Under the pieces are notes generated by a model. It did no database searches. It was not told the DNA's origin and saw nothing but the letters and a program-made list of their open reading frames with translations. Below are positions 23,285 through 32,720 of a stretch of 64,000 nt of DNA, in pieces. This stretch comes from Clitopilus passeckerianus. Taxonomy: Eukaryota; Basidiomycota; Agaricomycetes; Agaricales; Entolomataceae. A program made the translations under genes and the position numbers. The DNA is taken from contig CALYLX010000146.1 of NCBI GenBank assembly GCA_944990035.1, positions 372,001 through 436,000 on the forward strand, given 5' to 3'. The first letter of the stretch is position 1; each line of letters begins with the position of its first letter.

Positions 23285-25359
23285 TTACATATCAGCAACG
23301 TTCACTGGCCCTCTCAACGCCACGTCGTCTTGAAACGTCTTTTGGACCTACCAGAATGTCAGTTTTGAAACCAAACACGATTACAGCAACGTCGTATTAC
23401 CTGCTCGTTAAACTTGTCATCGGCGATAACGCGAACACCAGTGGCGGCAAGAGCAATCGTTATGTCCAGGCAGGCTTGGTGGGCTTCCGGGGTAGCTGCC
23501 GAGCTGGTAAAGGCAGGCGTGTGATTACCCCCATCCTTGACGGTGGGTATAGCAAATCCGGGGTGGAGCGAGGGTAATGCTGAATTCGGTCACGGTCAAG
23601 GCATTCTCCTCCACTGGATGTGGACTGTCACTTACCGTATGTAACATTTCCCTGTGAACGTAGTTGAGCTCTGCGAAGAGTTTAATTTCTCAACAAACCA
23701 CTCACGAAGTCGGTCGAGGCGCTTTTGATACCCCACTCGTAATCCACGGCACCGTACTTGCTTGTAATAATTTGAGCAACCTCCGCACCTATAACCATAC
23801 TTCAGGACTTCACTCATAACAGATCAATTTTGAGCCCACCTAGCGCTGGGTTCTGTCGGATTTCATAGACACCCCCTTCGCGGGTAATCTTGACTTCGCA
23901 CCCCGATGCGAGTCCAGCAGCTCTGCTCTAGTTTAAAGATGGATGGCCGCCGGACATTGCAAGCACTCACTCAAAGCAGGGTATCACGCGTTTCGCGGTG
24001 GCTTCCATCTCAGCCCTCGTGGGAGCCCGAACGTAGCAGCTAAAAACCACGGTAAAGAAGATTACAAGGGCCGGGATCATGATGCCAACGTACTTCATCT
24101 TTGCATATTCCGGGATAACTGGATATAAACGGGTTTAGAGTATGTTTGGTCCTAGTCAACCGAGTATCTCACTGTTCACAGCCCAGTCTTTTCCGGTGAT
24201 TATTCCATGAACTCGGTGAGTAGGCGGCAGCTGTTGACGGAGGGCAGAGATATTGTTATAACCGAGAACTGCTGCATCTAGAGCATTTCGGCCTTCCCAA
24301 GGAGAGAGTGCTGCATGTGCACTGATGCAGGATAAGAACACGGTGTTGCCTATTATCGGAAGATGCTCACGTGTGGCCGAAATATTCGACACAGAATCGG
24401 TCCAAGGCTAACGAACTAGAGAGACTGACCGAGCCAATAGGGCCGGGGGCAGGATGGCACCTGAAAAGAGGGACAGGATGTCAGAGGGGAAACAAAGAAA
24501 TTATTGTGAAAGGAAAGGTACATAAGACAAGCTGCCATCTCCTTGTACGCATCGGCCTTGAGCAGCTCGACTTTGCCCATGCCTCCTTCTTCCGCTGTAA
24601 ATATTGGAGTTAGTCCAGGAAATGAGAAGAAAATTTGAATGAAGAAATACCTGGAGTCCCAAGAAGAACGATCTTGCCAGGAATGTTGAATTTCGGAAGT
24701 GCAGCCTTGATTGCGAGAGCGACACCAACACCTGTATGTTGGCTCAGTGAGATCGTTGGGTCGCTTCAATGATCGAGTCCCCTGAACGCACCTGAAATTG
24801 CAATAAGGTTATGTCCGCAAGCATGTCCTACTCCTGGAAGTGCGTCCATCTATATAAGTTATTATCGTGCTCTCTTGCCATAACTGCCGGACGTACCTCT
24901 GAATTGATGCCGATGGTCCTTCCATCTTCTCCATGCTTGAAAGTGGCCACCCATGCGGTTTCCAGGTGATAGTGCCTAGTGACTTCGAAACCATGTTTTT
25001 CCATGAACGAAGAGAGAGCATCGTGTGCGTAGCTAGATACTCGTAAGCATCAGATCGAAAATCGAGGACCTCCTGCCCACCGTTCTTCGTATCGCAGCTC
25101 GGGATGGCCTGCAAGGCCAGAAAGTGATTAGATCTGTATTACGTAGGCCTGAATCCAAGTAGCACGTACTATGGATATCAAGGCTCAGTTCTCTCAACTT
25201 ATCGCTGTAGCCTTTGACCGTTGCGTCGATGAAGTCAAGAATTTCTGGTTTGTAGAGGTTGGCAGCGCCATCAGGCTTGGAAGGCTTCGGCTTCTCCTTA
25301 TCATCCGGACTCCAGACTGGACCTCCAGTACGAGAAGCGTATTCGCAGCCACAGCTCAT
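23285..25359 (-). CDS. M20-family metal-dependent amidohydrolase/peptidase (PM20D2-like)
   Basis: The ATG at 25359 gives [18 protein letters not shown]; the stop is at 23285-23287. The order of motifs is typical of peptidase M20 amidohydrolases: [29 protein letters not shown] and [16 protein letters not shown], the metal-site segment [20 protein letters not shown], and [20 protein letters not shown] with the catalytic Glu pair. [20 protein letters not shown] and [20 protein letters not shown] follow (His at the dimerisation/catalytic position), then [22 protein letters not shown] and [12 protein letters not shown]. About ten introns, about 460 residues. No signal peptide is seen, so it is probably cytosolic. 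Predicted reaction: hydrolysis of an amide or dipeptide using two metal ions; the substrate is not determinable here. The gene appears intact. Confidence 0.85.
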
Positions 25360-25639
25360 TGTTGTATTGCAGAAAGAAGGGTTACGTCGTATGATTCGCG
25401 AGATGGAGAATCATAACCCCTGTCAATGATCAGAAATATGATTAACAGAGCTATAGATTAGATTAGATCCAGGAAGATCAGCAAGTCTACACTATGTATC
25501 GGTCTACTGCTGTGAAAGTTTCCATCTCTTACGGTGTCGGCGGTGAAGCTAGAGTGAGGGTGGTCTTCAATGAATTTGCGAGTCTGGCTTTTCGTGTTTG
25601 TTTTCCAGCTAGACGTCGTTCCATACGAAATTGAACTAC

Positions 25640-26672
25640 TCATCCACGGTTAGAAATGTTCGAATACGGGAGGGAATCAACCGTACGAACGCCGTGATCC
25701 CGTCTTTTGGCCCTTTCCGGCCCATTCGGCACTTGCGAGCCGTAGAGCTCCTCAAGCCTCTTTCTTACATTCTCGATGATCCTAAAAAGGTGGATGGTGT
25801 TAGAATACGATTTTTTAGTTTGACAAAGCTACGTTGTGAACGTACTCTGAATCCGCAAGCTCAGAATTGCTCGATGAACGGAGTACATCGAGCAAGAAGC
25901 GCCAATCTATGGGTGTTATCCTGTTCTGCTGACTCGGAGGACGTTTTGGCGTACTTGAAACCAGGTGTGCAAGTATGGTGGACATGTAATTTGAGGTTGC
26001 CAAAGTTAAATGAGGAACATAACAGTCCGGTTCTTCATCTAGAGCTGGTTCGTCATCATCGTCCTCAGCGAAATCCTGTATTGAGCCGTCGGAAGCAGCA
26101 GGGGCTTCTTCAGCAGGATGAGACGAGGGAACCGCCGATGGTGAACGGGAATTAGAAGAAGATGGAGTACAAGGCTCGGGTCTGGCCTTCCCAGACCTCT
26201 GCTCTCTCAGGATGGTTTCTGTCATCTGAGCAACTTCGTCTCCTAGTGTCCATTCGGGAATAGGCACATCTTTCATGAGAAGTGGCCATCGAGTCCATAA
26301 ATCACGCTGACTCTTCTTCTTCGGCCGGCTCCCCACAGAATGTCGAGCCCGCTTTCGTTTATTCCCCGAACCACCTGCAATGGAGGGTGAAGCGGGGCGA
26401 GAACTGGATGGAGTGCTCCCAGAAGTAGCAGAAACGGGTGCAGTTCCCAGCGTGTTTTCCGCTTCATCTACGATGTTTTCATCGTCATCGTCAACTATAG
26501 CATCTTCAACCTCGTCGGGTTCATTGTCAGCATTGAGCACAGTGTAAGGTTCTGGCTCAAGAATATTCTGACTGAGGTCTAAAGTATGGCTGGCACGCAA
26601 GGCGCGTAGAAGCGATGCATATTCAGTCAACTCAGAGTGTAAAGCAGCGGGCACGCGTTCGCGTTTACGCAT
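25640..26672 (-). CDS. Rrn9-like (RNA polymerase I factor) candidate or hypothetical
   Basis: Two-exon protein. The ATG at 26672 gives MRKRERVPAALHSELTEYAS; the longer frame to 26783 opens with GTG. Features: a helical N-terminal part with LLRALRASHTLDLSQ, an acidic/Ser-rich middle, a basic stretch (GNKRKRARHSVGSRPKKKSQ) resembling a nuclear signal, and the segment DLWTRWPLLMKDVPIPEWTL. The last is the only hint of the Rrn9 family (a UAF subunit at rDNA promoters). A further acidic stretch precedes a conserved-looking end, ITPIDWRFLLDVLRSSSN, joined by a short intron (about 25775-25847) to IIENVRKRLEELYGSQ. The Rrn9 assignment rests on remembered motif similarity and is tentative; a nuclear location is inferred from the basic stretch. 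It diverges from eL41, with 210 bp between the ATGs. Confidence 0.5.
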
Positions 26673-26882
26673 GACTTGATCAAGAGATAACGTGCCAGCT
26701 TCTGGCAGGCTCAGTTCAGGCGTGGGAATGCTGACAAAGTACTGTACAGCACCTCGCGTAGACAACCCCACACTGACGAACACTCGTCTCCTCCAAGCTC
26801 TTTCAATACTCGATCAGGTATGAATTCATATCGTCCTCTTGGTTGATTTCAATACTTACCGAATGCTACTATCTATTCTAGG
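26673..26882. promoter_or_regulatory. Shared divergent promoter, Rrn9-like / eL41
   Basis: 210 bp between two opposing start codons, including the eL41 leader exon and its 64-nt leader intron (26818-26881). The core promoter for both genes must be very compact. A pyrimidine-rich initiator-like tract lies at about 26783-26803. Confidence 0.45.
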
Positions 26883-27015
26883 ATGAGAGAGAAGTGGAAG
26901 AAAAAGCGTTCTCGCAGACTCAGACGCAAGCGCAGAAAGATGAGAGCCCGCTCCAGTAAGTTCATCTCTCATCAAGATTCATATAGGTAAATCTAACATA
27001 TTAACTACAGAGTAA
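26883..27015 (+). CDS. RPL41: Ribosomal protein eL41 (25 residues)
   Basis: Tiny gene encoding the 60S subunit protein eL41, which is almost only Lys/Arg. Exon 1 (26883-26955) starts MREKWKKKRSRRLRRKRRK, and exon 2 (27011-27015) supplies the end of the final Lys codon and TAA. The coding intron is 55 nt with GT-AG ends. A second intron (26818-26881) sits in the 5' leader and ends one base before the ATG. The leader exon is pyrimidine-rich (ctcgtctcctccaagctctt), as often seen for ribosomal protein genes. Length and composition match the universally 24-25 residue family. It is too short for normal ORF thresholds, so it is easily missed. Confidence 0.93.
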
Positions 27016-27530
27016 ATGCTCCCATGATTGTGTATAGCTAGGGCAATCTCAGGAAATGATACCAATCATCTTGCTACTTCAATATCGGCAGATAGTGCCA
27101 GTTCAGACCCTGTCCCGAGTCGTCTGCATATACGTCATTCCAGGGCCAGTCGCAATGCTACACACCTTCATTCATGGCGGGGGTATTTAGCTTGTACGGA
27201 TCGTCATGTAACAAACAAACACGCTTCTGTACATAATAAAGGCTTTGACAAGCTCCTACGTGTGCCATTCCTCAACGCTCCTCACGGACATCTGGTCAGG
27301 ATCAAGGCAGGATTTTATCAAAAGTATACCTTGCCCAGAGATGTATGATGTATAGTACCAGATCCTCTGTCGCAACTATCGCCTGACATTCGACTTCTTG
27401 GGTTAGACGACAACTAATAGTGGAGTAGGGGAGCAATCTTGCGCCACCCAAACTGTGTTCGGTCCATCTTTCCGCCACCAAGGACTCCGCCGGATCTACT
27501 AAAACATCTACAGGCTTTTGAATTCTCACT
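27016..27530. other. Intergenic region after eL41
   Basis: 515 bp between the convergent eL41 and hypothetical genes; presumably the two 3' UTRs. No gene or RNA signal seen. Confidence 0.35.
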
Positions 27531-28396
27531 TCATTGACCGTTTTGGTCATTTAGAATTCTTGCCTCGACCATTTTGTTCACTTCCTTCACAGCTTTCTTC
27601 CAGATATCCTCAGCCCAAAGTCCTCTCTTCGTAGCTTCCGCCATCACTTCTTCCAACCAATCCTGACAGTTCCATTTGCCGTCTGGCATCTGAACAGGGA
27701 TCTCCATCCCAATCTCCTCTAGAATCTGCCGCTGTTCATAGCTCAGCTGTGCTACTTCAACGTACAAATCCTTCTTCCAAATATCATGGTGTATCATCTT
27801 CGTTTTCGCACCCCAATTCGTGAGGTACTCATTGTCTATTTCTTTGACGATTTCGATACGTCGAAACGCGATAGCGGGCGAGTCTTTGCACTCTGCGCCA
27901 ATCCAGGCTAGTTTCCAATGCCAGTTCTTCGCGACATCGCGTAGTGTGTGGTTGTCGGGCGGACTAGCAATGAGCAGAATTGGAAGATCTTTATCCTTGG
28001 GATCTCGGTAGATAAAGTCGAGGTCGACGGGGGAATGTAGACCTGTTGGACGACCCTGTGGGTTTGGAAGCGTTATGGATGGCATCCAAGAAGACACTGA
28101 ATTCGATACTGCGTCCACGAACTTGGTTCAGTGGTATCAGGGGAAGAAGGCGACCCTGCTCGTTAAGAGTATGTAGTCTGGGGTTTATATATTCATGAAC
28201 CGGCCGTATGGGGCTGATTTTGCCATGTGACGAGAGCTATTTGTCTGATGATCATGTCGGCCTGGCTCTGATCGTTTAAATGCGCCACAGAGTGTACCGC
28301 GGGCCAAGTCAACGGTATAGGCAAAGTAAGCAGAGGGTCAAGTTCGCGTAGCACATGGCGTCCTCGCGTCACCTTCAAGTCGGGGATAGCCCAATG
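27531..28396 (-). CDS. Conserved basidiomycete hypothetical protein
   Basis: The 5' end is unresolved. The coding signal starts at an acceptor at 28397 (HWAIPDLKVTRGRHVLREL), continues with LTWPAVHSVAHLNDQSQADM, then ISPIRPVHEYINPRLHTLNE, LIPLNQ, and GRPTGLHSPVDLDFIYRD. The main exon has LPILLIASPPDNHTLRDVAK, WHWKLAWIGAEC, IEIVKEIDNEYLTNWGAKTK and a C-terminal helix (WLEEVMAEATKRGLWAEDIW). The stop is at 27531. The frame between LIPLNQ and GRPTG works either with a 66-nt intron or as a 1-nt break around 28065, because the alternative frame (GRSIEFSVFLDAIHNASK) also looks coding. No domain or catalytic motif is recognised, so no function is assigned. It is divergent from the RSC7-like gene. 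Confidence 0.6.
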
Positions 28397-28642
28397 CTAG
28401 AGATTAGAATAACTGTCAAGAATCATATCGGAACCTCATTGTATTTGCCACAAACTAAAGCGTTCGTCGTTCAAAATTTGTCCAGACTCAGTGGAAAGTT
28501 CGGAAACCTGTTGGCGGGTTGAAAAGTGGCTGTGCCATCAGAGTTGGCACAACCGTGTCAAACAAACAACTCTCAACGCGCCTCAACCTTTCTGAGTCGC
28601 GTCTCGCTGATATTTTGTGGCCAAGCTTGCAAAGTCTGCAAG

Positions 28643-30699
28643 ATGAGCAGTTCACGACCCAAAATCGTCATCAAGCGTCGACATGCAGCGACTCCCTCTG
28701 TGTCTACCCCTGGGCCATCTGAAGCCTCTTCACCACCTACAGTCCCCAAACTCACCATTCCTGCATCGAATAAATCCAAACCTGCGCGGGTGATTGCGCC
28801 ACCTCAACGTGCCGAGTCTCCTGATGAAGAATCGTCACCTCAGGCTGAAGAACAAGCAGAAGACGAAGACGAGGAGGATGAGGAGGGAGAGGTTGCACAA
28901 GACCAACAAAATGAGGCTATGGAAGTTGACAGTCCTGCTGTTGATGCCGAAGAAGTGGGGATGACGAGCAAGAGCCGGAAACTGGGGAGGTTGCTACTCC
29001 AGAGGAACCTAGTAGTCGAGTTGGGACGCCCGGGCCAAGGCCTAGAGGAAGACCGAGGGGTCGTGGTAGGGGTTCTGGAACACCCAGAGCTACTCCTGGA
29101 AGAGGCCGAGGAAGGGGTAGAGGGCGTGGCAGGGGCCGTGGACGTGGTTCGTTGCTAATCAAATTGCCAAGAAGAGGTGAAGGGGAAGATGGAGAATATG
29201 GAACTGAGGCCGAAGAGGGTGCCGAAGGGGAGGGAGAAGGCGAAGGTGAAGGCTCCGAGGTGGACGATACCGTCCGAGAAAAAGCGCCTCCACTAGGAGG
29301 TGGCAAGCCATTCAGAAAGATTGGGGACAAGGTGTATATCATCGATGGCGACGAGTTCATTACAGAGGACGACCGTAAAGGAGACGAGAAGATTGACCGC
29401 TCTGGCGTCCTTCTTGGTGGTATGCATGCCAGTATTTCCCATGTCGTTGCTTTCTGACTTGTTATCTAGGTCGTAAATTCAAAGCATCAACGTTCATACT
29501 GCCCAATCGTCACCCAACACGACATTATATGCTGGCTATCGATGCCGCCAGGTCCTCTGGCTTCCGCGACTCTCTGTACTACTTCCGCCGAAATCTTCTG
29601 GCATTCAAGTTGAATGCAACTCAGCCCGAGAAAGACTATCTCATTGCCGAGGGCAAGCTTGGTTCACACCTACGGACACGCAGTGTCACTCTGGTGACTG
29701 CCAGAAGTGCCTTCAAACTTCATGGCAGTAAAATGGTCATTGGTCTGTGCGCATTTAACCTACTTTCAGAACACTCTGACTTATCATATGCCTGACAGAC
29801 GGTAGATGGGTGACGGATGACTACTACGAAGAAAAGGTCACCGCAGAAATTGCACCTCTGGGGCTCAAACCTGGTGACCCAGTTGGTGAACTCCCCGATC
29901 CTAACGCCAACACCCAACAACATCACAACACCGAGCTGGCCCAGCTCACTGGTGGTGACGCAGCCCGCGACCGCGGAGGCGGCTCGACTGGTATTTACCG
30001 CGCAGGAGGTCCGACGACGTTATTTGGAGGTAGTGGATGGGGACCTTACAGTGATGGCCCACTGAATGCGGTGAGGAAGAGTTTGTTGACGAGGGATGGG
30101 GTCGACGAGAACAATTGGATGTGGATGATGGCGCAGAGAGTAAGGGAGAGCGAGGATGAATGGAAAAATGGAGGCAGGAGGGGCTGAGAACCGGCGGAGG
30201 ACTTTCTCCAGAGGATCTGGTCCCATTAGGACTGGGCCTGGGTGCACCGGCAGCCGTGAATGGAAATGTGGAAGGCCCAAAGAGAAAGGAGCCGGAGAAG
30301 TTTGAAGCAAACTCGGAACCGGAAGGAGAGGAGATGTGGAGAAGAAGCAGAAGAGAGTTCGGATTCAGGAGAGGGCAGATCGCATGCCAATGGCCCTGTA
30401 TGAACCTCATTCTGGGCTTGTTCACTGTAGGTTCCTCAACCGTAGCTGCGAGCCACTTTGCTGATTGATAACCTTATGCAGTCCGCGATGACACACAACC
30501 AACACGAGCTCGCTGGGAATCTTTACCTCCATCATCAGGAGGACCTGAACGCACCCTTGGTGGGACGAAAGTGGGCAACGGCGGTTGGGCTCTGGCTTGG
30601 GTGGATACCGTCATGGAATTACCCCCTGTCGGCGTTGAACCTGGGGCGAAGGCGAAGGCACGGACAGTGGCCGAGTTGGCTGCATCGATTGCAGTTTGA
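28643..30699 (+). CDS. NPL6: RSC7/Npl6-type chromatin-remodelling complex subunit, with apparent frame breaks
   Basis: Homologue of Rsc7/Swp82 family subunits of SWI/SNF-RSC remodellers (nuclear). The ATG at 28643 gives MSSSRPKIVIKRRHAATPS, then an acidic N-terminal part, a Gly/Arg-rich stretch (PRGRPRGRGRGSGT) and acidic repeats. The diagnostic core follows: KPFRKIGDKVYIIDGDEF, GRKFKASTFILPNRHPTRHY, YMLAIDAARSSGFRDSLYYF, KDYLIAEGKLGSHLRTRSVT and DGRWVTDDYYEE. The C-terminal part has RADRMPMALYEPHSGLVH and RDDTQPTRARWESLPP, then GTKVGNGGWALAWVD, stopping at 30697-30699. Introns lie at about 29421-29470, 29742-29799 and 30427-30484. Two joins lack a convincing intron and behave as missing single bases: in a G run near 28955-28960, and near 30325-30335. 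Either the assembly has errors or this copy is degenerating; homologous residues are conserved on both sides. Confidence 0.75.
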
Positions 30700-30859
30700 T
30701 TGAGAGCCTCTGAATTCCTCAGGAGGTCGTTGACCGATTGTCTTGATAGTCCAAACCTGTGGACGATGACGATGACACGCGTTATGGGTGTATGATTGAA
30801 CGTTATGTTACTCATGTCGATTTAATGACAGCTACTTATACTTTTATGCCTGCTGAAGG

Positions 30860-31410
30860 TTATCGACGTTCTACCCTCACTTCTTCGTTCAGCTCCTCAA
30901 GAGACGTCAAAATCTGCGACATGCCTGTTCGCCTGTCTTCTGCCTGTTGTACCAGCAGCCCATTCATCTCAGTCGCTATGCGTACCATTTCACGAGATTC
31001 GTGCATCTGTTGTCGATGTGATTCCTCTATCGACTGTCAACGTGCAGCATGTTCTGTTCAGACTTAGATTTTCCACGGAAAAGGAGGACGGATACCTTCA
31101 TGAGGTTATCCATTTCTTGAAACAACTCAGTTGGAAGTCGTATAAAGACTTGTGGTCGATTGGTAGAGTAGTAGGATGCCTGAGAATTTGGATTAGCCGT
31201 TTGTGCAAGGTTTGCGGCCGTGTCCGTTGGGTTTTGGCCACTTTGAGGCGTAATAGCCTGTTTCTTCTCCTCCAAAGCATAAAATGTATGCGATATGCAG
31301 TTGGAAGCCCACCAGACTGACTTTGAGCACTGCGGCTGCTCACAGCAGTGCCGGCTTGGTGGACGCGCCTGTCGGTTACGGCAAGTCGCGGGACCGTTTC
31401 TGAATCTCAT
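30860..31410 (-). CDS. Small coiled-coil protein, hypothetical
   Basis: Two exons are visible. The upstream exon reads YALEEKKQAITPQSGQNPTD, QASYYSTNRPQVFIRLPTEL and FQEMDNLMK. A 62-nt intron (about 31033-31094) joins it to SIEESHRQQMHESREMVRIA and QILTSLEELNEEVRVERR, with the stop at 30860-30862. The C-terminal half is strongly helical and charged, as in a short coiled coil. The only upstream ATG in frame is at 31408-31410, four bases from the opposing start at 31414, and the residues it adds are Cys/Arg-rich and not convincing. The true first exon or start is therefore uncertain (a start at MDNLMK is also possible). Family not recognised; no function assigned. Confidence 0.45.
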
Positions 31411-31413
31411 TCA

Positions 31414-32349
31414 ATGGCATCTCCTACGCCCAGGTTCCTCCTCCGTTCGCTGCACAGCAGCAAGCTTGCTCGACGGCCGCCCGCTCTGCAGCCTGTGTAT
31501 GTACGGACAATCTCTACAAATGTCCGACAGCATGGTTGCAGGAGCCGTCATGTAGCATTGGAAACTGTCTCCCGAGCTCAACTTCAACGCATACGCCGGT
31601 ACACTTCAACGACACCACAGTCGACTTCATTTGCAGATGAGACTCGGCCAGACTTGTATTACCATCTCTTGGAACCTCCAACGCATATTTCAAAGGATAC
31701 ACCGGTTTATGCTGTCTCATTCCTCTCGGAGCCACCTGCGTCATCAACGTCTGCGACCATCCTTGGTTGGCTGATAGCTGCTGACAGCTCAGAGTCGGGA
31801 AATGCTGGCTTGAACGACTTTAAAGAAAATAGTGAGTGTCACTCCTGTCTAAGGGATGTATCTAGCTTGACGAAACATTGTGGCCCAAAGCCGCATTCCG
31901 GGATATTCTGCATAAGGCTATTCAAAGTGCACTCCGAGACCAGTTGGATGAGATTCAGCAGAATGGAGCGTTGCAGTTACAGCAAGGTTGGATGCATATT
32001 AACGGTACGTCTCCATTCCTATTCACTGCTCTTCTAACCGGGCCTCTAACGTCATGATATGACTAGATGACCGCAACATCCCACCTCTGAATCGCATTGG
32101 TGACCCAGACGATATTCTGGCAAGTGTACTGGTGGAGGACAGCAAGGTTTGTTTCACTGTTCCACCTTGACCCAGAGTTCTGACTACCTGCGCGAAATTT
32201 GGCAGATTGTTGCAGGCACCTACCAGCCCATGCCATCATACAGAATCTGCACTGGCGACGGTTTGACGAAGCTTACTCCTGGGCTCGCACAGCGGCTCCA
32301 GGAGCTGCTGCACCAACAGCATACATTGGAGAAGCAACAGAACATTTGA
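31414..32349 (+). CDS. Probable mitochondrial conserved fungal protein, unknown function
   Basis: The ATG at 31414 opens an Arg/Ser-rich, acid-free N-terminus (MASPTPRFLLRSLHSSKLAR) that looks like a mitochondrial presequence. The body reads DLYYHLLEPPTHISKDTPVY, AVSFLSEPPASST and TILGWLIAADSS, then after an intron TLWPKAAFRDILHKAIQSAL, NGALQLQQGWMHIND, and DRNIPPLNRIGDPDDILASV. The last exon has IVAGTYQPMPSYRICTGDGL and LTPGLAQRLQELLHQQ. I recall similar uncharacterised proteins in other mushrooms, but no domain or active site. The exon ending near 31830 and the one starting at 31867 are not in compatible phase by simple GT-AG rules, so that border needs transcript support. Other introns lie at about 32006-32065 and 32146-32206. 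Confidence 0.6.
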
Positions 32350-32720
32350 GATGAAGCAGCAAAAGTATATATTCATCATAGACCTCATGTAGGCCAAGCA
32401 GTAATACACCCCCTTGGATGAATCAAGCCTACCTTCAACTTTCTGTTAACTCCCACAAAAATTGGCAAGAATTATGAGAAGATATTGGAAGTCATATCAA
32501 GTCGTTAATACAGATAAAATATCTAAATCGGCATCATAGACAAGAAGGTCGTCATAGGTTTAAAGTATCGTAATGCAGGGGATGGAAGGTGCATAAAAGT
32601 CAAGGAATGTGTGAGTATCAATGCGAGGTATCAGTTCGACCAAAATACAAAATACACGCTGCAGTAAAATAAATCCAAGATACAAGAAATCAGTGAATAT
32701 GGTAGTCAATATGCCAGATA
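32350..32720. other. Convergent 3' flank
   Basis: 371 bp of A/T-rich DNA between two converging genes; most likely overlapping 3' UTR and terminator DNA. No coding signal. Confidence 0.4.
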
